Assembly: GCA_018239715.1 (NCBI GenBank)
Contig: JAFEGW010000005.1
Span: 59,210 to 123,209 of the forward strand
Length of the DNA stretch: 64,000 nucleotides
Direction of reading: 5' to 3'
Source of the DNA: Verrucomicrobiota bacterium
GTDB lineage: Bacteria > Chlamydiota > Chlamydiia > Chlamydiales > Rhabdochlamydiaceae
Each line of letters opens with the position of its first letter. The stretch's first letter is position 1. The translations under genes were made by a program, and so were the position numbers. The notes beneath the pieces were generated by a model. It searched no databases. It saw only the letters and a list, made by a program, of their open reading frames with translations, and had not been told where the DNA came from. Shown piece after piece: positions 42,309 through 50,049 of this stretch.

Positions 42309-43388
42309 ATGAATATTTCACTAACTTTTTTGAGAACTTTTTTTGTTATTCTGAGTATTATTTTTATGACGATCTACATGCACTCGACACCCGGAGGCCA
42401 TACGTTCGGCAACACGGTGCTCGGCGTGCTGCTTGGAGTTGTTTTCGGCGGCATCTTGATCGGTTTTGATAGGCTTTTCCGACGGTTCAATTTGCGGTCT
42501 TTCAATATCGCGATCATCGGCATTTTCATCGGCTATTTGATGGGGCAAGCCCTTTTGATTGTCTTCTCTGCAATTTTAGATATCAGCGGAGCCTCGATCA
42601 TCTTACAACCAAAAACCCTCGAAATCATCAAAATCGCCATTTTCCTTTTCGGAGTTTATTTAGGTACCATCATGACGCTGAGATCGAGCGACGAGCTCTA
42701 TGTCAGCATCCCTTTTGTCCGTTTAACCCAAGCCGCACAAAAGAAAAAAGACCTCGTCGTCGATGTTTCTGTCTTAGCGGATCCTCGCATCATCGACCTG
42801 ACCTCCACAGGCCTTTTAGACCACCAGCTGATTCTTCCTCGCTTTGTCATTAAAGAACTCTATGCACAGGCCGAGATGGGAGACGAACACTCGAAAGGCA
42901 AAGCCAAAAGATGCCTAGAAGTCATTAAAAAACTCGAAGCTGTACCTCATCTCGAACTCAAGTACAACGATACCGATTTCCCTGAAGTCAAAGATATGAT
43001 GGGAAAAATCGTCCGCCTGGCCCGCCTGCTTGACGCCAACATCCTGAGCGCCGATATCAGCCGCGTTCAAATGGCAACGATCGAAGGGATCACCGTCGTC
43101 AATATCCATGCCCTTTCCAATGCTTTAAAACCGCTCATGGAAGGCGGCGAGCTCATTAAGATCAAAATCCAACGGTATGGAAAAGAGCCTCGTCAAGGGG
43201 TGGGCTATCTCGAAGACGGCACGATGGTCGTGGTGAACGGAGGAGGGGATTATATCGGCGAAACGATCGAAGCCCGAGTCCTCTCGGTCAAACATACGAC
43301 TTCAGGCCGTATGATTTTCTGCAATGTGGCGGATGAAGAGGGACATATGCCTTATGAAGAACCTATCGATGAGGATGAGGACCAATAA
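42309..43388 (+). CDS. YacL-like membrane PIN-TRAM domain protein
   Basis: Protein of 359 aa. Four transmembrane helices (about 8-26, 34-54, 65-95, 107-125) are followed by a PIN nuclease domain (from VVDVSVLADPRIIDL, first acidic residue D152; second acidic region in VIKELYAQAEMGDEHSKGK; third in LLDANILSADISRVQMA) and a TRAM RNA-binding domain (about 285-345). This is the YacL/PilT-N layout. PIN domains cleave RNA with metal ions; the physiological substrate is unknown. An AAAGG lies upstream of the ATG. Its stop overlaps the acpS ATG by one base. Confidence 0.85.
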   Translation: MNISLTFLRTFFVILSIIFMTIYMHSTPGGHTFGNTVLGVLLGVVFGGILIGFDRLFRRFNLRSFNIAIIGIFIGYLMGQALLIVFSAILDISGASIILQPKTLEIIKIAIFLFGVYLGTIMTLRSSDELYVSIPFVRLTQAAQKKKDLVVDVSVLADPRIIDLTSTGLLDHQLILPRFVIKELYAQAEMGDEHSKGKAKRCLEVIKKLEAVPHLELKYNDTDFPEVKDMMGKIVRLARLLDANILSADISRVQMATIEGITVVNIHALSNALKPLMEGGELIKIKIQRYGKEPRQGVGYLEDGTMVVVNGGGDYIGETIEARVLSVKHTTSGRMIFCNVADEEGHMPYEEPIDEDEDQ

Positions 43389-43768
43389 TGTCCCCAAGCA
43401 CCATTTTGGGTCTTGGCAATGATATCCTAGAGATCGATCGGATCCGGGAGGCCATCGAAAACCAAGGCGACCGTTTTATCGAGAAACTTTTTACCAAGCG
43501 CGAACAAGCTTACTGCTCGAAATATTCCGATCCGATGCCCCATTATGCCGCCCGCTTTTCTGCAAAGGAGGCCATTGTCAAAGCCTTGGGCACAGGCTTT
43601 GGAGAGAAAGCCTCTTTCCTCGATATCGAAATCCTCAACAACGAACAAGGCAAACCTGAGGTCTTTTTCTCCGATACCTTGAAGAGCAAGCTTAACCATC
43701 CTGAAGTTCTTCTGTCTATCAGCCATTGTAAGAATTACGTCGCTACGGTTGCCATCCGCATCAAGTAA
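43388..43768 (+). CDS. acpS: Holo-[acyl-carrier-protein] synthase
   Basis: Transfers the phosphopantetheine arm from CoA to acyl carrier protein. The 126-aa protein has the metal-binding LGLGNDILEIDRI (D12) and HYAARFSAKEAIVKALGTG (E61) motifs, and ends with the ISHCKNYVATVAI element typical of the family. Its ATG overlaps the PIN-domain gene stop, so they are coupled. In C. trachomatis acpS (CT100) neighbours trxB (CT099); here trxB is 1.2 kb downstream on the other strand with small genes between. Confidence 0.95.
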   Translation: MSPSTILGLGNDILEIDRIREAIENQGDRFIEKLFTKREQAYCSKYSDPMPHYAARFSAKEAIVKALGTGFGEKASFLDIEILNNEQGKPEVFFSDTLKSKLNHPEVLLSISHCKNYVATVAIRIK

Positions 43769-43869
43769 TTAATTCTCAATTATTTGCAATTTAGTTGCAA
43801 GTTTATAATAAATAAATATTTATTTGCTAAATTAATATCGTCAGAAATGGCATAAATAAAAGAGGCTTT

Positions 43870-43983
43870 ATGAAAATAATGGAAACAAAATATCACAAAA
43901 AACTGAAAAGAAAGATCGCGCAAAAACTCAACCAGTTTTCTAGAGAACTTAAAAGGCTGGGCCGCCGTATCAAGTTTTTTTAA
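43870..43983 (+). CDS. Small basic peptide 1 (37 aa) of a tandem pair
   Basis: Short gene for 37 residues, starting MKIMETKYHKKLKRKIAQKL and ending in RRIKFF. It is very rich in Lys and Arg with regularly spaced Leu, predicting an amphipathic basic helix. GAGG lies five bases before the ATG. The next gene encodes a clearly similar peptide (KYHKKLKRKIAQKLNQFS against KQHKMRRHKLSQKLNKLS), which supports that both are real. The composition resembles small nucleic-acid-binding or histone-like peptides, or small ribosome-associated proteins. Function unknown. Confidence 0.6.
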   Translation: MKIMETKYHKKLKRKIAQKLNQFSRELKRLGRRIKFF

Positions 43984-44005
43984 ATCATAAAAAAGGGATA
44001 CCGTT

Positions 44006-44134
44006 ATGCATAAACCAAGAAAAGGGCACTTCGAGACTAAGCAACATAAAATGCGAAGACACAAACTGTCGCAAAAGTTGAACAAATTATCTACCGCGCT
44101 CAAAAGAATGAGCCGCCACCTTAAATCCTTATAA
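44006..44134 (+). CDS. Small basic peptide 2 (42 aa) of a tandem pair
   Basis: Short gene for 42 residues, MHKPRKGHFETKQHKMRRHK at the start and RMSRHLKSL at the end. It is a paralogue of the 37-aa peptide encoded 22 bases upstream: the core xKxHKxxRxKxxQKLNxxSxxLKRxxRxxK pattern is shared. AAGGGA lies before the ATG. A perfect GC-rich hairpin at 44145-44164 follows the stop, consistent with the end of a transcript. Basic and His-containing, probably nucleic-acid binding; this is inference from composition only. Confidence 0.6.
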   Translation: MHKPRKGHFETKQHKMRRHKLSQKLNKLSTALKRMSRHLKSL

Positions 44135-44144
44135 CATTTCTTCG

Positions 44145-44164
44145 AGGCCGGCATACGCCGGCCT
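44145..44164. terminator. GC-rich perfect hairpin between convergent genes
   Basis: An eight-base perfect stem AGGCCGGC and GCCGGCCT with an ATAC loop. It lies 11 bases after the second small peptide gene and 9 bases before the end of the convergent minus-strand gene. It may act as a terminator in both directions, although neither side has a long T run. Confidence 0.6.
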
Positions 44165-44172
44165 TATATGGA

Positions 44173-44979
44173 TCAAAATAAAGAAAACGGCAGCATATAA
44201 CTAACCGTAAAGAAATTCACCTTTTCTGGAAAGGATTTAGCATACACCCGCCTTGTATAAGCAAAGGACAATGTTCCCCAGATTTCAAAGGCATAGGTAT
44301 ATTGAAGCCCGATATCGATGCTACGATGCCGAATGAAAGCATAGCCATGAAAATGATCGACACGAACCTGATCCTGATTGCCAAAACCCATATATCCTTC
44401 AGCAAAAGCCCCTAGGCGGTGAGCGTGACGGAGATTTCCTTCCAAGGTGATAAAGGCACGTGTCCAAGGGTATCCTTGATTCCCCATCCCCACAGCACCG
44501 AGACCGTAAATCCTGGTATGCCAATCAAAGCCTTGGTCCCATTCCTTGCCGATCGAGGCATTCGCCTCGAAGTTAGCATGAGAATGATAAGGACAGCTGA
44601 CATCCCTTAAGCTACGGCCCGAGACCGCGCGGGCGCTCAGGCCCGTCGTCAGGGAAACGGGGTCGCCTTGCACATCATCTAACCATAAATATCGCGCTTG
44701 GAAGGCCCCGCTCCGAGCACCCATCGACTGCTGGGTCGTGTCGGCAAACTCGACATCGGCATTCAGCTCCCAATTTTGTGACGGAGGGACAGCCAGATCA
44801 AACGCCAGGATATGTTCATTGAAGGAGCTCTTCAGATGACCGTTTTGAACCTTATGAAACCGGCCATAGGTATAAGAAGGGGTGAAGGTAAATTCCCAGA
44901 TATCGCAAAACCAGGGCTCGATCTCTAGGGCGCAAAGCGAGACCGGCAAGCAAAAGAGCCAAAATTTACGCATGCGCAT
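44173..44979 (-). CDS. Exported outer-membrane-barrel-like protein
   Basis: Protein of 268 aa. The N-terminal segment [20 protein letters not shown] is a signal peptide. The mature part is rich in Tyr, Phe, Trp and Gly in alternating strands and ends with [10 protein letters not shown], a barrel-type C terminus. Cysteines are few. Family not recognised; a specific chlamydial envelope protein is plausible. Two in-frame ATGs at 44979 and 44973 are possible starts. The start overlaps the end of trxB by 14 bases, so it is probably co-transcribed with it. Confidence 0.62.
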   Translation of the reverse strand: MRMRKFWLFCLPVSLCALEIEPWFCDIWEFTFTPSYTYGRFHKVQNGHLKSSFNEHILAFDLAVPPSQNWELNADVEFADTTQQSMGARSGAFQARYLWLDDVQGDPVSLTTGLSARAVSGRSLRDVSCPYHSHANFEANASIGKEWDQGFDWHTRIYGLGAVGMGNQGYPWTRAFITLEGNLRHAHRLGAFAEGYMGFGNQDQVRVDHFHGYAFIRHRSIDIGLQYTYAFEIWGTLSFAYTRRVYAKSFPEKVNFFTVSYMLPFSLF

Positions 44980-45922
44980 GTTCTCGGACAGAGAGCCAAC
45001 GTTCGGCGTCTAGCGCAGCCATACAGCCGCTTCCGGCCGCTGTAATGGCTTGGCGATAGACAGGGTCTTGCACATCCCCCGCTGCAAAAACGCCTTCGAT
45101 GTTGGTCTGCGTGGTACCCTTAATGACTTTGAGATATCCGTTCGGCTCGACTTCCAATTGACCTTTCAGGAACCCGGTGTTGGGCTCATGCCCGATGGCA
45201 AAGAAGACGCCGGCGGCTTCATGCTTTGTCTCTTTTTGGGTGTTGACGTCTTGCAAAGTGATCGAACGAACGACTTTGTCGCCTTCCACTTTTGTGAGCA
45301 CATGGTTCCAAATGATCTCAATCTTAGGATGCTTCAGAGCCCGCTCGGCCATGATTTTGGAGGCGCGCAGCTCTCCACGCCGGTGGACAATAAAAACTTT
45401 ACTGCCGAATTTGGTCAAGAAAATCGCCTCTTCGACAGCGGTATCTCCTCCTCCAAAAACATAGAGATGTTTATCCCGAAAAAGCGGGGCTGCCCCGTCG
45501 CAGACAGCGCAGGCGGTCACGCCTTTTTGCCAAAATTCCCCATCTTTGGCGCCGGGCACTTGTAGGCGCCTGGCAGTCGCCCCTGTGGCAATAATAAGGG
45601 CTTCTGCCTCCGCAATGCCGGAAGGAGCTTCGACCTTGAAAGGATGGCTCTGAAGATCGACATGGGTCACATCTTCCGTGATAAAAGTGGTGCCGAACTT
45701 TTGAGCTTGCTCTCGGAAAAGGTCCATGAGCTCTGGGCCCATAATCCCTTTGGGAAAACCAGGATAGTTTTCGACTTCCGTTGTTGTCATGAGCTGGCCG
45801 CCAGGAGGACCAGCATTAAAACCTTCAAAAACTAAAGGTTGAAGGTTGGCGCGAGCCGCATAAATGGCGGCTGTATAGGCAGCAGGACCAGAACCAATAA
45901 TGATTAACTTGCGTTTTTCCAT
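44966..45922 (-). CDS. trxB: Thioredoxin reductase
   Basis: FAD and NADPH-dependent reductase of 318 aa that keeps thioredoxin reduced. FAD-binding [20 protein letters not shown] is at the N terminus, the redox-active CAVC (C138, C141) is followed by D142, and the NADPH-binding [18 protein letters not shown] is present. The C-terminal FAD motif [20 protein letters not shown] is intact. It is divergent from potA across 63 bases. Its closeness to acpS agrees with chlamydial gene order. Confidence 0.96.
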   Translation of the reverse strand: MEKRKLIIIGSGPAAYTAAIYAARANLQPLVFEGFNAGPPGGQLMTTTEVENYPGFPKGIMGPELMDLFREQAQKFGTTFITEDVTHVDLQSHPFKVEAPSGIAEAEALIIATGATARRLQVPGAKDGEFWQKGVTACAVCDGAAPLFRDKHLYVFGGGDTAVEEAIFLTKFGSKVFIVHRRGELRASKIMAERALKHPKIEIIWNHVLTKVEGDKVVRSITLQDVNTQKETKHEAAGVFFAIGHEPNTGFLKGQLEVEPNGYLKVIKGTTQTNIEGVFAAGDVQDPVYRQAITAAGSGCMAALDAERWLSVREHAHA

Positions 45923-45985
45923 AAAGTTAGGTTATTTGTATCAATTTATGTGGAATAAAATCCAGAGTCCATTAAAATTTTCGCC

Positions 45986-47080
45986 ATGCGCAGTATAAAG
46001 CTCGATAAGCTCAAAAAGTCCATTAGCGGCGGGATGATCATCAATGATATCAGCCTGACGATCCCTGCGGGGAAATTTTTCGCTCTTCTAGGCCCTAGCG
46101 GCTGCGGGAAGACGACCTTGCTCCGCCTCATCGCCGGCCTGGAGAAGGCCGACGACGGCAAAATCTACCTGGGAGACGAAAATATCACCGATGTGCCGAT
46201 CCACGAGCGCCCCATTAATATTGTTTTTCAAAACTACGCCCTTTTTCCCCACCTGGATGTCTTCGATAACGTCGCCTACAGCCTGCGCCTCAAAAAACTT
46301 CCCAAGATCGTCATCGAGCAAAAAGTTTTTAAAATCCTCGAAGCCTTCCATCTCGAGAACCATATCTACAAGTCGCCGAGCCAGCTTTCCGGCGGACAGC
46401 AGCAAAGGGTGGCTCTGGCCCGCGCCATTGTCAATGAGCCCGATGTACTCCTCCTTGACGAACCCCTTGCAGCCCTAGATTTCAAACTCCGGGAAAGAAT
46501 GCTCATCGAACTGATCGAGCTTCAAGACAAGCTTAAAACGACCTTCGTCTATGTGACTCATGATCAATTCGAAGCGCTAACCGTGGCCGATCAAATGGCC
46601 ATCATGAACTCCAAAGGAGAGATCGAGCAAATCGGTACCCCTAAGGAAATCTACGAATTTCCCCATTCCTCTTTTGTGGCTAAATTTGTCGGGACGACCA
46701 ATATCCTCAGCGGCATTTTGAGACATCTGGATACGGCCGAGCCCGAAATCGAAATCCCCGACCTCGGCCACTTTAAACTCGACATTGCTCAAAAAAAGCC
46801 TTGGATGTCGGAAGGTTGCGATATTCTTATCAGCATCCGTCCCGAAAAAATCTTCATCTCCAAAAAAGAGGTTAAAAACTTCTCGAACAACGTCAAAGGA
46901 GTTGTTCAATCGATCGTCTATCACGGCCGCTCCACACAATACAACATCCTCCTCAAAAACCATATGAAGCTCCAGGTGTTCGAGCAAAACGAAGAACATT
47001 TTCCCCAGCAGGTCATCGATTACGACAATGAAGTCAACCTCTACTGGCAGAAAGAAAACGTTGTGATACTGGAAAAATGA
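45986..47080 (+). CDS. potA: Spermidine/putrescine ABC transporter ATPase PotA
   Basis: ATPase of the polyamine importer, 364 aa. Walker A GPSGCGKT is at 36-43, the Q-loop in FQNYALFPHL, the ABC signature LSGGQQQRVALARA begins at 134, Walker B VLLLDEP is at 154-160 and the His-loop VTHDQFEA follows. The C-terminal about 120 residues form the TOBE regulatory domain of the PotA/MalK class. It starts the potABCD operon; potB begins ten bases after its stop. Polyamines are important for an intracellular organism that may not make them. Confidence 0.95.
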   Translation: MRSIKLDKLKKSISGGMIINDISLTIPAGKFFALLGPSGCGKTTLLRLIAGLEKADDGKIYLGDENITDVPIHERPINIVFQNYALFPHLDVFDNVAYSLRLKKLPKIVIEQKVFKILEAFHLENHIYKSPSQLSGGQQQRVALARAIVNEPDVLLLDEPLAALDFKLRERMLIELIELQDKLKTTFVYVTHDQFEALTVADQMAIMNSKGEIEQIGTPKEIYEFPHSSFVAKFVGTTNILSGILRHLDTAEPEIEIPDLGHFKLDIAQKKPWMSEGCDILISIRPEKIFISKKEVKNFSNNVKGVVQSIVYHGRSTQYNILLKNHMKLQVFEQNEEHFPQQVIDYDNEVNLYWQKENVVILEK

Positions 47081-47090
47081 GATAGGAAAA

Positions 47091-47957
47091 ATGAAATTTT
47101 TGCGTCCGCCTGTCTCAGACCGCCCCTTTGCCATTGGCATCCCAGCCTTGATCTGGCAGATCCTCTTTTTTTACATCCCTCTCATAATTATCGCTGTCAC
47201 AAGTTTCTTGAAGACTTCTTCTGCGGGCCATGTCAGTATCACATTTGAGAAAATCGCCCACTTCATCAATCCCCTTTACCTAAGGGTCATTGGATTTTCG
47301 CTTCTGCTGGCAATTGTCAACGTCATCATCTGCTTTTTGATCGCCTATCCCCTCGCCTACTTTTTAGCTTTTAAAGGAAGAAAAATTAAAAACTTTCTTC
47401 TCTTCCTCTTGCTCATACCTTTTTGGACTAACTTCCTTCTACACGTGTATGCCTGGTTTTATGTTCTGGAGCGGCACGGCTTTCTCAATAATCTTCTTTT
47501 ACATCTAGGTGTGATCAAACAACCCGTGATCTTGCTCAATTCCCCTTTTGCCATTATCATCATGATGGTCTACTACTATCTTCCGTTCATGGTACTCCCG
47601 ATCTATACTTCGCTGGAAAGGTTTAATACCAGCCTGATCGAGGCGTCGTTTGACCTGGGCGCCACTTGGCTGCAGACGTTCCGACGGATCGTTCTGCCCC
47701 TGACCATGCGCGGTGTCAGGGCCGGTTTTTTTCTCGTCTACATCCCTTCGTTTGGCGAGTTTGCGATTCCTGCCTTGATGGGCGGAGATAAGATCATGTT
47801 TGTCGGCAACGTCGTCTCGGAATACATCCTCGGGGAAGGAACAGGCTCGCTCGGCGCTGCCTTCATGGTCGTCAGCTGTGCAGTCCTTCTTGTGACGGCT
47901 GTTTTCTTCTATTGGCTTCTGGGCCGCTTTACTGAACCTGTGAGGGACCGTGGCTGA
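47091..47957 (+). CDS. potB: Spermidine/putrescine ABC transporter permease PotB
   Basis: Permease of 288 aa with six transmembrane helices. The cytoplasmic coupling motif typical of PotB/C and similar permeases is visible: EASFDLGATWLQTFRRIVLP (EAA loop). The N-terminal FAIGIPALIWQILFFYIPLI is the family-like first helix. It overlaps potC by eight bases. Together with PotC it forms the channel energised by PotA. Confidence 0.93.
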   Translation: MKFLRPPVSDRPFAIGIPALIWQILFFYIPLIIIAVTSFLKTSSAGHVSITFEKIAHFINPLYLRVIGFSLLLAIVNVIICFLIAYPLAYFLAFKGRKIKNFLLFLLLIPFWTNFLLHVYAWFYVLERHGFLNNLLLHLGVIKQPVILLNSPFAIIIMMVYYYLPFMVLPIYTSLERFNTSLIEASFDLGATWLQTFRRIVLPLTMRGVRAGFFLVYIPSFGEFAIPALMGGDKIMFVGNVVSEYILGEGTGSLGAAFMVVSCAVLLVTAVFFYWLLGRFTEPVRDRG

Positions 47958-48765
47958 GAAAAGAAAGTTTCATACGCATTACCGCCGTGCGATTTTTGGA
48001 AAAGCTGGGCATGCTCTGCTGATTGCTTCGACTTATTTATTTCTATGGGTGCCGATTATCGTGCTGCTCGTCTTTTCGTTCAACAGCGAAGGGTTTCCTT
48101 CTCCTTGGACAGGCTTTACCTGGAAATGGTACGGCGAGCTCATCCACTCGGTCTATCTTTGGAAAGCCTTCGGCAACTCGCTGATCGTCGCCCTTTCTTC
48201 CACCTTTATCTCGGTGATGATGGGAATCTTCCTCATTTTCTTTGCCGCGCAAGGAGGCCGGGTCGGACGTTACCTCAACCTCTTCTACGGCAGCATTATC
48301 ATCCCTGAAACGGTTCTTGCAGTAAGCCTGCTCGGTTTTTTCAGCCTCATCTCGATTTCATTAGGACTCACCACACTCATCATCGGCCATACGGTGTTGG
48401 GCCTCGGGTTTGTCATCCCGATGGTCTACGCCCGATTTTTAGACCTGGATTACCGACTCACCGAGGCCTCGCTCGTCCTGGGCGCAACGCCGATCCAGAC
48501 CTTCTTTAAAGTCACGCTCCCCATGCTCCGTCCTTCGCTCATCACCAGCGCGCTCCTCGTCTTCATTATTTCGTTTGACGACTTCATCTTGACCTACTTC
48601 TGCGCAGGCAGCTCCGTCCAAACCCTTTCCCTTTATATCTTATCGATGATCCGTTCAGGCGTCTCTCCTGTGGTGAACGCGCTTTCCGCCCTTCTCCTGT
48701 TTATCAGCAGCCTGATAGCTCTTGTCTATTTCCAACTTAGCAGCAGGAGTCGCATTTTCCTATGA
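47950..48765 (+). CDS. potC: Spermidine/putrescine ABC transporter permease PotC
   Basis: Second permease, 271 aa, six transmembrane helices, with the EAA loop EASLVLGATPIQTFFKVTLP. The start is a GTG preceded by GAGGG, overlapping the end of potB. The N-terminal ASTYLFLWVPIIVLLVFSFN is the family-like first helix. The stop overlaps the potD start by four bases. Confidence 0.93.
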   Translation: MAEKRKFHTHYRRAIFGKAGHALLIASTYLFLWVPIIVLLVFSFNSEGFPSPWTGFTWKWYGELIHSVYLWKAFGNSLIVALSSTFISVMMGIFLIFFAAQGGRVGRYLNLFYGSIIIPETVLAVSLLGFFSLISISLGLTTLIIGHTVLGLGFVIPMVYARFLDLDYRLTEASLVLGATPIQTFFKVTLPMLRPSLITSALLVFIISFDDFILTYFCAGSSVQTLSLYILSMIRSGVSPVVNALSALLLFISSLIALVYFQLSSRSRIFL

Positions 48766-49835
48766 AGCTCAAGAGGTACTTCACAAGGTCTCTCATTGTC
48801 ATCTTCTGGATCGCCTTGATCTTCGGCATTCTCTATTGGCCTCAAGGCTTATTTTTCCGAGAGAAAAAGAGCATCAACGTGTTTGCCTGGGGAGACATCT
48901 TAGATCCTTCCGTGGTGGCAGAGTTTGCAAAAAGTACCGGCATCAAGGTCAATCTGAATTTTTATGCCTCCAATGAAGAAATGATCGTCAAGCTCAAAGC
49001 CACGGGCGGCGAAGGCTATGACTTGATTATCCCTTCCGATTACTCGGTACAGATCCTCGTGAAAGAAGGGCTACTCAAAGAGCTGGACAAAAGTAGATTC
49101 TCGTTTTATCCCCGCCTCAATCCCCGCCTTCTCAACCATGCTTTCGATCCTAGCAACCAATATTCCGTCCCGTTCGAATGGGAACTCTTTGTCCTGGGGA
49201 TCGATAAAGATTTTTTCCGCGGCAAGAAAATCAATCCTAGCTGGAGAATGCTCTTCGATCCGGAGGTGATCAACTATAAGATCACCATGTCGAATGATCC
49301 CATTCAAACCCTTGTCTTAGCCTCTTACTATCTCTATGGCTCCCTCGATCAGCTGACCGACCCTCAGCTTCAAAACATCACCCAGCTGCTGATCAACCAA
49401 AAACAGTATGTCAATGCCTACGCCGATTTCCGGGCTGATTATTTTCTTGCGACCAAAAATAGCGCTGTCGTCGCCTCTTCCAGCTCTTATATCTGGAGGA
49501 CCATGAGAAAGTTCCCGTTCGTCGGCTATGTGATCCCGAAAGAAGGGACGTTTGTCACCATTGAAAACTTCTGCATTCCTAAGAGCAGCGAGAAAGAAGA
49601 CCTCACCTATCAGCTGATTAATTTCCTCTACTCCAAAGCCTCGATGAAAACTCACTTTGAGACCTACGGCATTTTCCCTGCTACCCTCGATGTCCTGGAC
49701 GACCTTAACCTCGATGATCGCACGCGCGGTTTGATCTCCATGAACTCCCCTGAGCTCTCCTCGCTTCACTTTGCCCGCCTCCTCACCTCCCAAGAAAATA
49801 TCCGCGACACCTGGGTCCGTGTGAAAACCGAGTAG
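48762..49835 (+). CDS. potD: Spermidine/putrescine-binding protein PotD
   Basis: Periplasmic polyamine-binding protein of 357 aa. An N-terminal hydrophobic segment (about 9-30) may be an uncleaved anchor rather than a cleaved signal, since no clear cleavage site is seen. The mature part shows the PotD/PotF features: INVFAWGDILDPSVVAEFAK, GYDLIIPSDYSVQILVKEGL, and VPFEWELFVLGIDKDFF. Last gene of the transporter operon. The final approximately 245 bases are duplicated downstream as a decayed copy at 55207-55449. Confidence 0.93.
   Translation: MKLKRYFTRSLIVIFWIALIFGILYWPQGLFFREKKSINVFAWGDILDPSVVAEFAKSTGIKVNLNFYASNEEMIVKLKATGGEGYDLIIPSDYSVQILVKEGLLKELDKSRFSFYPRLNPRLLNHAFDPSNQYSVPFEWELFVLGIDKDFFRGKKINPSWRMLFDPEVINYKITMSNDPIQTLVLASYYLYGSLDQLTDPQLQNITQLLINQKQYVNAYADFRADYFLATKNSAVVASSSSYIWRTMRKFPFVGYVIPKEGTFVTIENFCIPKSSEKEDLTYQLINFLYSKASMKTHFETYGIFPATLDVLDDLNLDDRTRGLISMNSPELSSLHFARLLTSQENIRDTWVRVKTE
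49590..49835 (+). repeat. Left copy of a direct repeat (potD 3' end)
   Basis: The last about 245 bases of potD occur again at 55207-55449 in the same orientation. Over the final about 175 bases the copies differ at only about ten positions. About half of the differences are synonymous in the potD frame. The copies flank the CHAT cassette, so they mark a duplication or an insertion event. Confidence 0.85.
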
Positions 49836-50049
49836 AAAAGCTTCCTCCCTTACTCCATTCCTTAGATTTTTAACGGCTTCCTATAAGCAGACTTGAATTT
49901 TCATTCCTTACTCCAAAGCACAAGTATCTTTTACCTTCCTTTGAGGTTTCCCCACCTCTCACCTAGAAAACTTTATCGTAAACAAATTTTACCTTTACAT
50001 TTTATTAATTTAATTAAAAAATAATCTTGTTTTCACAAAGGAGTCTCGC
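49836..50049 (+). promoter_or_regulatory. Gene-free region upstream of the CHAT cassette
   Basis: This 214-base A+T-rich region follows potD. Just before the start, AAAGGAG lies eight bases upstream of the ATG at 50050. A possible -35 TTTACA and an A+T-rich -10 region lie at about 49993-50030, but the boxes are weak. No small gene is seen. The composition differs from the G+C-richer pot operon, supporting the idea that the cassette was acquired. Confidence 0.35.

Noticed and set aside
42254..42469. A 71-residue frame starting before the PIN-TRAM gene
   Set aside because: Its composition is that of a frame shadow and it overlaps the well-supported 359-aa gene.
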